A stretch of DNA of 64,000 bases from Umezawaea tangerina (GCF_003002815.1 NZ_PVTF01000005.1:607733-671732); one strand, 5' to 3'; positions 1 through 9,130 are shown, counted from the stretch's first letter. Numbers and translations are program-made. Notes: a model not told the origin generated them from the sequence alone.

Positions 1-111
1 TACCTATCAACGTTAGTTTTTCAGTCCCACGACTGGTGATTCCACCGATGCCGAGGACCCATGATCCGCCCAGACTGCTGCGGACCACCGCCGTTCGTGG
101 AAAGAAGACCA

Positions 112-906
112 ATGACGATCACTTCCCACGAGAAACTGCTGGAGGTCGACGGTGTGACCGTCCGGTTCGGCGGACTGGTCGCGCTGCACGACGTCGGGCT
201 CAGCATCCGCCCCGGAACGGTCGTGGGTGTCATCGGCCCCAACGGCGCGGGCAAGACCACCCTGTTCAACGTCGTGTGCGGGTTCCTCCGCCCCGACGAG
301 GGCGAGCTGCGGTGGAAGGGACGGCCGCTGCGCAAGCACCGACCCGACCAGCTCGCCGGGCTCGGCATCGCCCGCACCCTCCAAGGGCTGGGGCTGTTCG
401 GCGGCCTCACCGTGCTGGAGAACGTGATGACCGGCGCGGGCAGGCTCGCCCGCACCGGCGCCCTGGCCTCGCTGCTGGGCACCGGCCGGGCCGCCCGCGA
501 CGAGCGCGAGCTGCGGGCCCGGTCCGAGGACGTGCTCGCCGAGCTCGACATCGCCCACGTGGCGGACCTGCTGCCCGGCGCCCTGCCCTACGGCGTGCGC
601 AAGCGCGTCGCGCTCGCCCGCGCGCTGGTCGCCGAACCGGAGCTGCTGCTGCTCGACGAGCCCGCCAGCGGCCTGTCGACCGCGGAGATGGACGAGCTGG
701 CCACCCGGATCACCTCGTTGAGCGAGAAGACCGCGGTCGTCCTGGTGGAGCACCACATGGACCTGGTCATGCGGGTGTGCGACGAGGTCGTCGTCCTCGA
801 CTTCGGCGAGGTCATCGCGACCGGCCCGCCCGACGTGGTGCGCGTCGACCCCGCCGTCGCCGACGCCTACCTCGGCACCGCACCCGAGGAGCAGCCCAGT
901 GCTTGA
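112..906 (+). CDS. livG: ABC transporter ATPase, branched-chain amino acid type (LivG)
   Basis: A 264-aa cytoplasmic ATPase of the HAAT (branched-chain amino acid/amide) uptake family. Walker A (GPNGAGKTT) lies at about residues 42-50, the signature is the variant LPYGVRKR, Walker B is LLLLDEP and the H-loop is VEHHMD. I start at ATG 112, behind a purine-rich GGAAAGAAG, rather than ATG 61, because the conserved fold begins just after 112 and the upstream 17 residues look untranslated. It is the first gene of a five-gene importer operon and overlaps livF by 8 nt. The substrate could also be an amide or urea; the ATPase does not tell. Confidence 0.93.
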   Translation: MTITSHEKLLEVDGVTVRFGGLVALHDVGLSIRPGTVVGVIGPNGAGKTTLFNVVCGFLRPDEGELRWKGRPLRKHRPDQLAGLGIARTLQGLGLFGGLTVLENVMTGAGRLARTGALASLLGTGRAARDERELRARSEDVLAELDIAHVADLLPGALPYGVRKRVALARALVAEPELLLLDEPASGLSTAEMDELATRITSLSEKTAVVLVEHHMDLVMRVCDEVVVLDFGEVIATGPPDVVRVDPAVADAYLGTAPEEQPSA

Positions 907-1606
907 GATCAACGGGGTGACCGCGGCCTACGGGCTGGTGCGCGCGCTGTCGGAGGTGACGCTGACCGTCGAGGAGGGCAGCATCACCGCCATCCTCGGC
1001 GCCAACGGCGCGGGCAAGACGACGCTGCTGCGCACGATCAGCGGGCTGGTCCGCGCGAGCGCGGGGACGATCACCGCCTTCGGCGAGGACATCACCGCGC
1101 TGCCCACCGACCGGATCGCCCGCCTCGGCGTCGCGCACGTCCCGGAGGGCGGTGGGGTGATCCCCGAGCTGACCGTGGAGGAGAACCTGCGCCTGGGCGC
1201 GCTGTGGCGCACCGACCGGGCCGACCGCGCCGCGGCGATGGGCGAGGTGCTGGAGCTGTTCCCGCCGCTCGCGCCGCGCCGGACGAAGGCCGCGGGCACG
1301 TTGTCCGGCGGCGAGCGGCAGATGCTCGCCATCGGCCGCGGGCTCATGGGCAGACCCAGGCTGCTGCTGCTCGACGAGCCGTCGCTGGGTCTGGCCCCCA
1401 TGGTCTCCGCGAAGATCATGGGGGTCCTGCGGTCGTTGCGCGCGGACACCGGGCTGACCGTGCTGCTGGTCGAGCAGAACGCCCGCAGCGCGCTGTCCAT
1501 CTCCGACCGCGGCTTCGTCCTCGCGCTGGGGCGGGTGGTGGCCGCCGACTCCGCGGACGCGCTCCTCGCCGACGACCAGCTCCGCCACGCCTACCTCGGC
1601 TTCTGA
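899..1606 (+). CDS. livF: ABC transporter ATPase, branched-chain amino acid type (LivF)
   Basis: The second ATPase (235 aa) of the importer, expected to pair with LivG under the two permeases. It shows Walker A GANGAGKTT, a canonical LSGGERQ signature and Walker B LLLLDEPSLGL, with the length typical of LivF. The start is GTG 899, which overlaps the end of livG by 8 nt and implies translational coupling. The next gene follows after 14 nt, so all five genes are probably one transcript. Confidence 0.93.
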   Translation: MLEINGVTAAYGLVRALSEVTLTVEEGSITAILGANGAGKTTLLRTISGLVRASAGTITAFGEDITALPTDRIARLGVAHVPEGGGVIPELTVEENLRLGALWRTDRADRAAAMGEVLELFPPLAPRRTKAAGTLSGGERQMLAIGRGLMGRPRLLLLDEPSLGLAPMVSAKIMGVLRSLRADTGLTVLLVEQNARSALSISDRGFVLALGRVVAADSADALLADDQLRHAYLGF

Positions 1607-1620
1607 ACGGAAAGGCCCGG

Positions 1621-2472
1621 ATGACCACGTTCGTGAACCTGACCCTCGGCGGCCTGTCCAGCGGGGCGGTCTACGCCGCGCTGGGGCTGTCACTGGTGAT
1701 CATCTACCGCGCCACCCGCGTGGTGAACTTCGCCCAGCCCGCGCTCGCCCTCATCTCCAGCTACCTCGCCTACTCCGTCACGAAGGGCACCGGCAGCTAC
1801 TGGCTCGGCTTCGTCGCGGCGATCGTCGCGGGCACGCTGCTCGGCGTCGTCGTCGAACGGCTGATCATCCGACCGCTGCGGCACGCCGGGGAGCTGAGCG
1901 CGATCATCGCCACGCTCGGCCTGTTGCTGCTGCTGCAAGCCGTCGCCGGGATGATCTGGTCCAACGAGCCGCACGCGTTCGCCTACGCGTTCGACTTCCG
2001 CGGCCGGTTCTCCCCCAGCGACCTGTTCGCGGTGCTCGCCGTGGTCGTCGCGGCGACCGGGGTGCTGCTGCTGTTCAAGTTCACCCCGCTCGGGCTGCGG
2101 TTGCGCGCGACCGCGTTCAACCCCGAGGTCGCGAAGCTGGTGGGGGTGCGGGTCGGCGCGATGCTGACCGTCGGGTGGGGGCTCGCGGCCGGGGTCGGCT
2201 CGCTGGCCGGGCTGCTGGCCACTCCCCCGTTCATCTTCCCCACCGTGCTGGACGAGGTGTTCGTGTACGCGCTGACCGCCGCGGTGCTGGGCGGGCTGGA
2301 CAACCCGCTGGGCACGATCGTCGGCGGTCTGGTGCTGGGCATCGGGCTGTCCTACGTCTCCGGGCTGCTCGGCGCGGAGCTGGTCCCGTTGGCGGCGTTG
2401 GCGATCCTGGTCGCCGTGCTCGCGGTGCGGCCCAGCGGCCTGTTCGGCCGGGCGACGGCGAGGCGGGTGTGA
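1621..2472 (+). CDS. livH: ABC transporter permease (LivH)
   Basis: A 283-aa polytopic inner-membrane permease of the LivH family. The N-terminus (TLGGLSSGAVYAALGLSLVIIYRATRV without a cleavable signal) and the conserved ERLIIRPLR segment are typical. About eight hydrophobic helices are visible. Start ATG 1621 follows GGAAAGG; the longer reading frame that enters from position 1204 is a shadow of livF. The stop codon overlaps the start of livM (TGATG). Confidence 0.93.
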   Translation: MTTFVNLTLGGLSSGAVYAALGLSLVIIYRATRVVNFAQPALALISSYLAYSVTKGTGSYWLGFVAAIVAGTLLGVVVERLIIRPLRHAGELSAIIATLGLLLLLQAVAGMIWSNEPHAFAYAFDFRGRFSPSDLFAVLAVVVAATGVLLLFKFTPLGLRLRATAFNPEVAKLVGVRVGAMLTVGWGLAAGVGSLAGLLATPPFIFPTVLDEVFVYALTAAVLGGLDNPLGTIVGGLVLGIGLSYVSGLLGAELVPLAALAILVAVLAVRPSGLFGRATARRV

Positions 2473-3494
2473 TGACGACCAAGCTGCCCCCGCTCGTCCT
2501 GCACCTGCTGGCGGCGCTGGGCTGCCTCGTGCTGCTGGTGCTGCTGACCCTGGTGACCGACCCGTTCACGAACCTGCGGATCGCGACCGTGGGCTACTAC
2601 CTGATCGCGGTGGCCGGGCTGGCGCTGCTGACCGGGTTCAACGGCCAGGTCTCGTTGGGGCACGGCGCTTTCATGTTCATCGGCGCCTACACCGTGGCGC
2701 TGCTGGTGAAACGGGTGCCCGCGTTCCCGATCTGGGCGGACCTGCTGCTCGCGGTGCTCGCGGGCGGGCTGGCCGGACTGCTCGCGGGCGCGGCCGCGGC
2801 CCGACTGCACGGGCCCTACCTCGCCGGAGCGACACTGGCACTCGCGGTGGGGCTTCCCGCTGTGACGCAACGGTTCCCGGACCTGTTCGCGGGCAGCAAC
2901 GGGCTCAGCTTCACGGTCAACAGCCAGCCCGCCGGACTGGTCGGAGTGGTGCCCCCGACGCGGTGGCAGTCGTGGATCGTGTGGCTGTCGGTGCTGCTGG
3001 CGCTGGTCGTGCTGGCCAACCTGGCCCGCGGCCGGTTGGGGCGAACGCTGCGGGCGGTGCGCGACGACGAGGTCGCGGCGTCGCTGGCGGGTGTCCACGT
3101 GGGACGGACGAAGATCCTGGCGTTCCTGGTCAGCTCCGCCTGCGGCGGCCTGGCCGGTGGCCTGCAGGCGTTCCTGCTCGGCACCGCCGCGCCCGGCTCG
3201 TTCACCCCGGCGCTGTCGCTGAGCCTGCTGGCGGCACTGGTGCTCGGCGGGCTGGGCAGCCTGTGGGGCGCGCTGTGGGGCGCCATCGCCCTCGTGTACT
3301 TCCAGGTGTGGACCGACGACTTCGCCGAGCTGCTGAGCCTGCGCAGCGACATCGCGGACAACCTCCCCCTCGCCCTGTACGGCGTGGTGCTGATCGTGAC
3401 CGTCCTCGCCTTCCCGGCGGGGATCCAAGGCGGCGTGCGCAAGTTGTGGGTCCGGGTGCGACGCCCGGCCCCGTCTCAACGAGGAGAATCATGA
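2472..3494 (+). CDS. livM: ABC transporter permease (LivM)
   Basis: A 340-aa second permease of the importer, with the LivM hallmark segments GFNGQVSLGHGAF and RAVRDDEVAASLAGVHV, the latter being the cytoplasmic ATPase-contact loop. Multiple transmembrane helices span the protein. It overlaps livH at TGATG and overlaps the receptor gene by 4 nt (ATGA at 3491), which supports one operon. Confidence 0.92.
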   Translation: MTTKLPPLVLHLLAALGCLVLLVLLTLVTDPFTNLRIATVGYYLIAVAGLALLTGFNGQVSLGHGAFMFIGAYTVALLVKRVPAFPIWADLLLAVLAGGLAGLLAGAAAARLHGPYLAGATLALAVGLPAVTQRFPDLFAGSNGLSFTVNSQPAGLVGVVPPTRWQSWIVWLSVLLALVVLANLARGRLGRTLRAVRDDEVAASLAGVHVGRTKILAFLVSSACGGLAGGLQAFLLGTAAPGSFTPALSLSLLAALVLGGLGSLWGALWGAIALVYFQVWTDDFAELLSLRSDIADNLPLALYGVVLIVTVLAFPAGIQGGVRKLWVRVRRPAPSQRGES

Positions 3495-4807
3495 GAAGCA
3501 GACGATCCGTCACGGCGATCGCCCTGGCCTGCGCACTGGTGCTCGCCGCGTGCGGAGGCGCGGGCGAGACGCCCGCCGCGGGCGGTGGCGACAAGGGCGA
3601 GCCCGCGCCCGGCGTGACCGACACCTCGGTCCTCATCGGCAGCCACCAGCCGCTGACCGGTCCGGCCGCGCCGGGCTACAGCAAGATCTCGGTCGGGGCC
3701 AAGGCCGTCTACAGCTACCTCAACGACAACGGCGGCATCAACGGCCGCAAGATCGACTACAAGGTCGAGGACGACGGGTACAACCCGACCAAGACGGTCG
3801 AGGTCGTGAAGAAGCTCGTGCTGCAGGACAAGGTGTTCGCGATCGTGGGCGGGCTGGGCACGCCGACGCACTCGAAGGTCGTGGAGTACCTCAACTCCGA
3901 GGGCGTGCCGGACCTGCTGGTGTCCTCGGGCGCGCTGATGTGGGACAACGCCGCCAAGAACCCGAAGACGTTCGGCTACCAGCTGGACTACACCCGCGAG
4001 GGCAAGATCCAGGGCCAGTACATCAAGGAGAAGTTCGCGGGAAAGAAGGTCGGCCTGCTGGTGCAGGGCGACGACGTCGGCACCGACACTCAGAAGGGGC
4101 TCGACCAGTTCATCAAGGACCAGATCGTGTCCCGGCAGACCTACGACCCGGCCAACACCGACGTCACCCCGCAGCTGTCGGCGTTGCAGGCGGCCGGGGC
4201 CGAGGTCGTGGTGTGCGAGTGCATCCCGGCGTTCACGGCGCTGACGATCCTCACCTCGTTGAAGATCGGCTACAAGGCGCAGCTCGTGGTGAGCAGCATC
4301 GGCGCCGACCCGGCGACGCTGGCCGGGCTGGTCGAGCAGTTCGCGAAGCAGGGCGGTGCGCAGGTCTCCGGCGCGGCGCTGCTGACCGGCATCATCGGGA
4401 CGCGCTACCTGCCCAGCGCCCGGTCCCTGGACGACCCGTGGACCGCGTTCTTCAAGCAGATCCACGACAAGTACATCCCGGACGAGGCGTTCACCGACAC
4501 GCTGGTGTACGGGATGGTGCAGGCCTACACGTTCGGCCAGGCGCTCAAGGCCGCGGGCAAGGACCTGACGCGGCAGAAGCTGGTCGACGCCATGTCCTCC
4601 GGTGAGCTCAAGGGTCCCGGCCTGACGCCGTTCGCGTTCAGCAAGGACAGCCACGCGGGCTACACCGGCGCCCTGGTGTTCCAGATCGCGGCCGACGGCA
4701 ACGTGACCACGTTGCAGGAGGCGAAGACCACCGACCGCGAGACCGGTCCGGTCAGCGACTACAAGGCGGCGCAGCTCAAGCCCGAGGACGTCAAGCTCGT
4801 CGGCTAG
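3491..4807 (+). CDS. livK: ABC transporter substrate-binding lipoprotein (LivK-like)
   Basis: A 438-aa periplasmic-binding-fold receptor of the Peripla_BP_6 type. The signal peptide ends in the lipobox LAAC with Cys21 as lipid anchor. The mature part opens with the family pattern IGSHQPLTGPAAPGYSKI and contains NGRKIDYKVEDDGYNP. The start is ATG 3491 with GAGGAG six bases upstream. It is longer than the classical LivK (about 370 aa), and many such receptors bind amides, aromatics or urea, so the ligand is open. A hairpin follows at 4815. Confidence 0.9.
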   Translation: MRSRRSVTAIALACALVLAACGGAGETPAAGGGDKGEPAPGVTDTSVLIGSHQPLTGPAAPGYSKISVGAKAVYSYLNDNGGINGRKIDYKVEDDGYNPTKTVEVVKKLVLQDKVFAIVGGLGTPTHSKVVEYLNSEGVPDLLVSSGALMWDNAAKNPKTFGYQLDYTREGKIQGQYIKEKFAGKKVGLLVQGDDVGTDTQKGLDQFIKDQIVSRQTYDPANTDVTPQLSALQAAGAEVVVCECIPAFTALTILTSLKIGYKAQLVVSSIGADPATLAGLVEQFAKQGGAQVSGAALLTGIIGTRYLPSARSLDDPWTAFFKQIHDKYIPDEAFTDTLVYGMVQAYTFGQALKAAGKDLTRQKLVDAMSSGELKGPGLTPFAFSKDSHAGYTGALVFQIAADGNVTTLQEAKTTDRETGPVSDYKAAQLKPEDVKLVG

Positions 4808-4814
4808 TGCGCGG

Positions 4815-4853
4815 GGGCGTGCTTGCCCGGATCCCGTCCGGGGGAGCACGCCC
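4815..4853 (+). terminator. Hairpin terminator after the liv operon
   Basis: Arms GGGCGTGCT (4815-4823) and AGCACGCCC (4845-4853) form a 9-bp stem, and inner CCCGG/CCGGG bases can extend it. No T-run follows, as is common in actinomycetes. It sits 8 nt past the livK stop. Confidence 0.65.
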
Positions 4854-4975
4854 TAGTGGTTCCACCGATGCGGGGTCGTCGGGGCGGGGATCAGGATGGT
4901 GCTCATCGGTGACCGGATGAACACGACGTGTTACCGGGACGGTTCCCATCCAGACGATTCGGGGTGTACAACGAC

Positions 4976-5848
4976 GTGCAGCTTCGCAGCGTTTTCACGA
5001 CGGTGACCCTGGTGGCGGCCCTTGTGGGCGGCGCCATCGGGGCATCCCCCGCCATTGCCGCGGAAAACCCCTACGAACGCGGCCCCGCTCCGACGAACTC
5101 CAGCATCGAGGCGAGCCGCGGCTCGTTCGCAGTGTCGGAGACGTCCGTGTCCTCCTTGTCCGTCACCGGTTTCGGTGGCGGGACGATCTACTACCCGACC
5201 AGCACCAGCGCGGGGACGTTCGGCGCGATCGCGGTCTCGCCGGGCTACACCGGCACCCAGTCCTCGATCTCGTGGCTGGGTCCGCGCATCGCCTCGCAGG
5301 GCTTCGTGGTGTTCACCATCGACACGATCACCACGCTGGACCAGCCCGACAGCCGGGCCTCGCAGTTGTTGGCGGCGCTGGACTACCTGACCCAGCGCAG
5401 CGCGGTCCGCGCCCGGATCGACGCCACCCGGCTGGGCGTCATGGGCCACTCGATGGGCGGTGGCGGCACGTTGCGCGCCGCCGCCAACCGACCGGCCCTG
5501 CAGGCGGCGATCCCGTTGACCGGGTGGCACACCGACAAGACGTGGGGTGACGTCCGGGTCCCGACGCTGGTGGTCGGCGCGGATGGCGACACCATCGCCC
5601 CGGTGGCGACGCACTCCAAGCCGTTCTACAACTCGCTGCCGTCCTCTTTGGACAGGGCGTACCTGGAGCTGCGCGGTGCCACGCACTTCACGCCGAACAG
5701 CTCGAACACCACGATCGCGAAGTACAGCATCTCCTGGCTCAAGCGGTTCATCGACAACGACACCCGCTACGAGCAGTTCCTCTGCCCCACCCCGTCCTCG
5801 AGTCTGCTGATCGCGGAGTTCCGGGGCAACTGCCCGCACTCCTCCTGA
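4976..5848 (+). CDS. Secreted polyester hydrolase (cutinase / PET-hydrolase family)
   Basis: A 290-aa alpha/beta hydrolase of the actinobacterial cutinase/PETase family, expected to cleave polyester ester bonds outside the cell. The signal peptide ends at AIAA (about residue 29) and the mature protein begins ENPYERGP, as in Thermobifida cutinases. The triad is Ser159 (GHSMGGGG), Asp205 ([10 protein letters not shown]) and His237 (GATHF). Oxyanion residues are Tyr91 (GYTGT) and Met160. Trp184 and His213/Phe217 fit type I enzymes, and Cys270/Cys286 can form the C-terminal disulfide. Oddities: GW replaces the usual PW before Trp184, and Arg233 stands where the Thermobifida enzyme has its metal-binding Asp. 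I prefer GTG 4976; GTG 4928 and 4964 are in frame but would put an odd extension before the signal. A single-gene unit with a strong terminator. Confidence 0.93.
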   Translation: MQLRSVFTTVTLVAALVGGAIGASPAIAAENPYERGPAPTNSSIEASRGSFAVSETSVSSLSVTGFGGGTIYYPTSTSAGTFGAIAVSPGYTGTQSSISWLGPRIASQGFVVFTIDTITTLDQPDSRASQLLAALDYLTQRSAVRARIDATRLGVMGHSMGGGGTLRAAANRPALQAAIPLTGWHTDKTWGDVRVPTLVVGADGDTIAPVATHSKPFYNSLPSSLDRAYLELRGATHFTPNSSNTTIAKYSISWLKRFIDNDTRYEQFLCPTPSSSLLIAEFRGNCPHSS

Positions 5849-5860
5849 TCGGCACGCCGC

Positions 5861-5902
5861 GACCGGAGGCCCGCCGCACGCGCCCGCGGCGGGCCTCCGG
5901 TC
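5861..5902 (+). terminator. Strong hairpin terminator after the polyester hydrolase
   Basis: A perfect 17-bp stem (arms 5861-5877 and 5886-5902, starting GACCGGAGGCCC) with an 8-nt loop lies 12 nt past the stop codon. No T-run follows. It isolates the hydrolase from the NRPS gene. Confidence 0.8.
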
Positions 5903-6088
5903 GTGGCACGTCCGCGGCAGACCGCCCGGTGCGACCGCGGCACACCTGTGCCACCGGCCCATCCCCCTACTCGCACCGCCTTCCCGCCACGCGATCATGG
6001 ACCCGCCGGTCGACCTCGACCAGCGGGTGTGTCGAGCACGGTGGGAGTCGTTGTGGGTGCTGGTGCGGACAGGGCTTTCTCGAGGCCG

Positions 6089-9082
6089 ATGAACTTCTCG
6101 GAGAAGTTCGTCCTGGCCAACGCCCAGGAGGGCGAGACGTGCCTGGAGCTGGTGGTCGAGGGCACGGGGGTTCTCGACCCGGCCGCGGTCGCCGAGGCCG
6201 TCGCCACCGCCGGGCGCGCCACCCGCCTCGCCCGCCTGGTGCGCGGGAAGGGGCGGCGGTGGGTGGACGGCGGCCGCGTCCCCGTGGTCAGGGTGCTCGA
6301 CGGCGACCTGTTCGACCGGGAGACCCTGAGCGGCCTGCCCGAGCTGCACCGCCCGCTGGGCTCCGGCCGGGACCGGCCCACCAGCGAGGTCGTCGTGCTC
6401 ACCGGTGCGCGGCCCGCGCTGGTGTTCCGCGTCGAGCACCTGGTCACCGACGGCACCGGCGTCCGGCTGTGGGCGGAGCAGGTCTTCCGGGCGCTGCGCG
6501 GCGAGGAACCGCAGTACCTGGACGACACCGCCAACGAGATCGACCTGCGCCGCGAGCACTCCGCGTTCACCGCGAGACCGAAGCCGGACGGGCCCGAGGT
6601 GTCCACGCTGCCCCCGCTGCGCGCGCCCGCCAGGTTCGGCACGCACCCGCAGTTCCAGCTGCGCCGCGCGGTCAACGGCCACCACCCCGCGGTCTCGGCC
6701 AAGCTCGCCGTGGCGCTGGTCGGGTTGTGCGGTCTCGACCACGCGCTCGTCAGCGTCACGGTCGACCTGCGCAGGCACCTGCCCGACGTGCGCACCACCG
6801 ACTGCATGTCCTTCGCGGTCATGCTGGAGGTCCGGCGCGGCGAGACCTGGCAGCAGGCGCACGAGAAGCTGCTGCGGATGCTGGCCGAGAACCAGGACGT
6901 GACCAGCCTGCCGCCGGTGCCGGTGCTGCGCGCGGTGCTGGCCATGCCGCCGCGGCTGCTGCGCGCGCTGTCGTCGGTCGCGGACGGCCGCATCGCCAAG
7001 GGCAAGGGCGGTGGCGTGCCGGTGCCGTTCGTGCTCAGCCACCTGGGCAGGCTCGACCCCGCCGCGTTCAGCTTCGAGGGGTTCGCCGTGGACACCGTGT
7101 ACTCGATGCCCATGCGCGCGCGGATCGCGCCGCCCGGCATCACGGTCGTCGAGACCAACGGGCGCACCGAGATCGTCGTGTCCGGCGACGACGTGCCCGA
7201 GCTGCGCGCACGGGCCCGTGAGCTGCTCGACGGCCTGGAAGCCGCCCTGACCCCGGCCGGGAGCGTCCTGCGCGGCAAGGACGTCCCGCTCCCGCAAGGC
7301 ACGCTGGTGTCCGCGTTCCGCGAGCGCGTCGCGGAGTCCCCGGACGCGGTGGCGCTGGTCGGGACCGGGGAGCCGGTCACCTACGCCGAGCTGGACGCCA
7401 GGTCCACCGCGGTGGCGAACGCGCTCGTCGCGCGCGGTGTGCGCGGGGGTGACGTCGTCGGTCTGCTCAGCGGCCGGTCGGTGGGCGCGGTGGCCGGCAT
7501 CTGGGGCGTGCTCAAGGCGGGTGCCGCCTACCTGCCGCTGGACACCAGGAGCCCCGACGCGTGGGTGCGCGACCTGCTCGCCGACGCGGGCGCGTCGGTG
7601 TGCCTGGTCGACCGGGGCCAGGTGGGGCGGGAGTGCCTGCCCGACGGCTGCGCCGCGGTCGTGGTCGACAACCTGCCCGCCACGCCCGGTGCCACCGCGC
7701 CCGAGGTGACCGCGGAACCGGAGGACCTCGCCTACGTCATCTACACCTCGGGCTCGACCGGGCGCCCCAAGGGCGTCGAGATCGGGCACGCCGCCGCACT
7801 GGCCTACTGCCGCTACGCCGTGGACGCCTACGGCATCGACGCGACCAGCTGCTTCCCGCTGTTCACCTCGCCCGCCTTCGACCTGCCGATCACCGCGCTG
7901 CTGCCACCGCTGCTGGCGGGCGGCCGGGTGGCGCTGATCGAGGACGAGCCCAACCACCGCTCCCTGGCCGCGATGCTGTCCGACCACGGCGTCAACTCCG
8001 TCAAGCTCACCCCGTCGCACCTGGACCTGATCGCCCGGCTGGGACTCACCTGCCCGGACGTGCGGGTGGCGGTCGTGGGCGGCGAGGGGCTGCCCGTCCG
8101 GGTCGCCGAGGCGGCCCGCGCCGCGTTCGGCCCGCGGTGCCGGGTCGTCAACGAGTACGGGCCCACGGAGTTCACCGTGGGCTGCGTCGTGCACACCTAC
8201 GACCCGGAGACCGACACGGACCCGGACGTGCCGATCGGGCTGCCGGTGGACAACACGACCGTGCACCTGCTCGACGACCTGCGCGCCCCGGTCCCGGCCG
8301 GGGAAGTCGGCGAGATCTACCTGTCGGGGCCGCAGCTGGCGCGCGGCTACCGGGGTCGCCCCGACCTCGACCGCGACGCGTTCGTCACCCTCGCGGACGG
8401 GGCCAGGGCCTACCGCACCGGTGACCTGGCCCGCGTGCTGCCCAGCGGGGAACTGGACTACCTGGGTCGGCGCGACGACCAGGTCAAGGTCCTCGGTCAT
8501 CGGGTGGAACCCTCGGAGATCGTGCGCGCGCTGGAGGAGCACCCGGCCGTGCGGCGGGCGCTGGTGGTCGCCAAGGCGCGTCCGGGGAGCAGCACCAAGC
8601 TCGCCTGCGCCTACGTCGTGGCGCACGAGCCGGTCACCCGCAAGGACCTGACCGCGCACGTCGCCGCGCTGCTGCCCGCGCACCTCGTGCCCTCCGCGGT
8701 GGTGTTCGTCGACGACCTCCCGCGCACGGCGAACGGCAAGGTGGACCCGCGCGCGCTGCCCGACCCGTTCGCCACGACGGCCCACGTCCCGGCGGCCGAG
8801 GATGCGGGCCGCGACGAGGTGGCCGACGCCGTCGCCGGGATCTGGGCGACCGTGCTGGGCGTCCACCCGCGCGAGATCGCCGAGGACAGCGACTTCGGGC
8901 TGCTCGGCGGCACGTCCATCACGTTCCTGAGCATGATCGGCGAGGTGTGCTCGACACTGCTGGACGCCGAGCAGGAGCGCCGGTTCATGGCGGGGTTCGA
9001 CCGGGTCGTCGGCAGGCCCACCCCGGGCAACGTCGCCGAGGCGGCCCGCGACGCCATGGGGGTGGCGGTCGGCGGCCGGTGA
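6089..9082 (+). CDS. Stand-alone NRPS module C-A-T, predicted asparagine-activating
   Basis: A 997-aa single-module synthetase. Residues 1-400 resemble a condensation/acyltransferase fold with HxxxDG (His117, Asp121). An adenylation domain spans about 405-890: A3 YTSGSTGRPKG, A5 NEYGPTE, A7 YRTGDL, A8 GRRDDQVKVLGHR, A10 NGKVDPRAL. A carrier domain ends the protein with GGTS (Ser943) for the phosphopantetheine arm. Aligning by eye with GrsA gives the code D-L-T-K-V-G-E-V(-G-K), closest to published Asn codes and second to Asp. There is no thioesterase, reductase, MbtH or partner module nearby, so release must occur in trans. Start ATG 6089 is where the conserved fold begins; a 62-residue in-frame upstream extension looks untranslated. 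Confidence 0.9.
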   Translation: MNFSEKFVLANAQEGETCLELVVEGTGVLDPAAVAEAVATAGRATRLARLVRGKGRRWVDGGRVPVVRVLDGDLFDRETLSGLPELHRPLGSGRDRPTSEVVVLTGARPALVFRVEHLVTDGTGVRLWAEQVFRALRGEEPQYLDDTANEIDLRREHSAFTARPKPDGPEVSTLPPLRAPARFGTHPQFQLRRAVNGHHPAVSAKLAVALVGLCGLDHALVSVTVDLRRHLPDVRTTDCMSFAVMLEVRRGETWQQAHEKLLRMLAENQDVTSLPPVPVLRAVLAMPPRLLRALSSVADGRIAKGKGGGVPVPFVLSHLGRLDPAAFSFEGFAVDTVYSMPMRARIAPPGITVVETNGRTEIVVSGDDVPELRARARELLDGLEAALTPAGSVLRGKDVPLPQGTLVSAFRERVAESPDAVALVGTGEPVTYAELDARSTAVANALVARGVRGGDVVGLLSGRSVGAVAGIWGVLKAGAAYLPLDTRSPDAWVRDLLADAGASVCLVDRGQVGRECLPDGCAAVVVDNLPATPGATAPEVTAEPEDLAYVIYTSGSTGRPKGVEIGHAAALAYCRYAVDAYGIDATSCFPLFTSPAFDLPITALLPPLLAGGRVALIEDEPNHRSLAAMLSDHGVNSVKLTPSHLDLIARLGLTCPDVRVAVVGGEGLPVRVAEAARAAFGPRCRVVNEYGPTEFTVGCVVHTYDPETDTDPDVPIGLPVDNTTVHLLDDLRAPVPAGEVGEIYLSGPQLARGYRGRPDLDRDAFVTLADGARAYRTGDLARVLPSGELDYLGRRDDQVKVLGHRVEPSEIVRALEEHPAVRRALVVAKARPGSSTKLACAYVVAHEPVTRKDLTAHVAALLPAHLVPSAVVFVDDLPRTANGKVDPRALPDPFATTAHVPAAEDAGRDEVADAVAGIWATVLGVHPREIAEDSDFGLLGGTSITFLSMIGEVCSTLLDAEQERRFMAGFDRVVGRPTPGNVAEAARDAMGVAVGGR

Positions 9083-9114
9083 ACGACGGCGCGCCTCGAC
9101 CCCTTGCGCCGCAG

Positions 9115-9130
9115 ATAGGTCTAGACCACA
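9115..9130. promoter_or_regulatory. DasR-like (dre) palindrome
   Basis: A perfect 10-bp palindrome GGTCTAGACC (9118-9127) inside a context close to the published Streptomyces DasR element (consensus around TGGTCTAGACCA). It lies about 45 nt upstream of the secreted CBM2 protein start, a position suited to a repressor. Confidence 0.5.

Noticed and set aside
4931..8866. Very long open frame (1311 codons) on the minus strand
   Set aside because: It is antisense to the polyester hydrolase and NRPS genes, both with full motif sets. High G+C keeps antisense frames open, and its translation is low-complexity with no domains.
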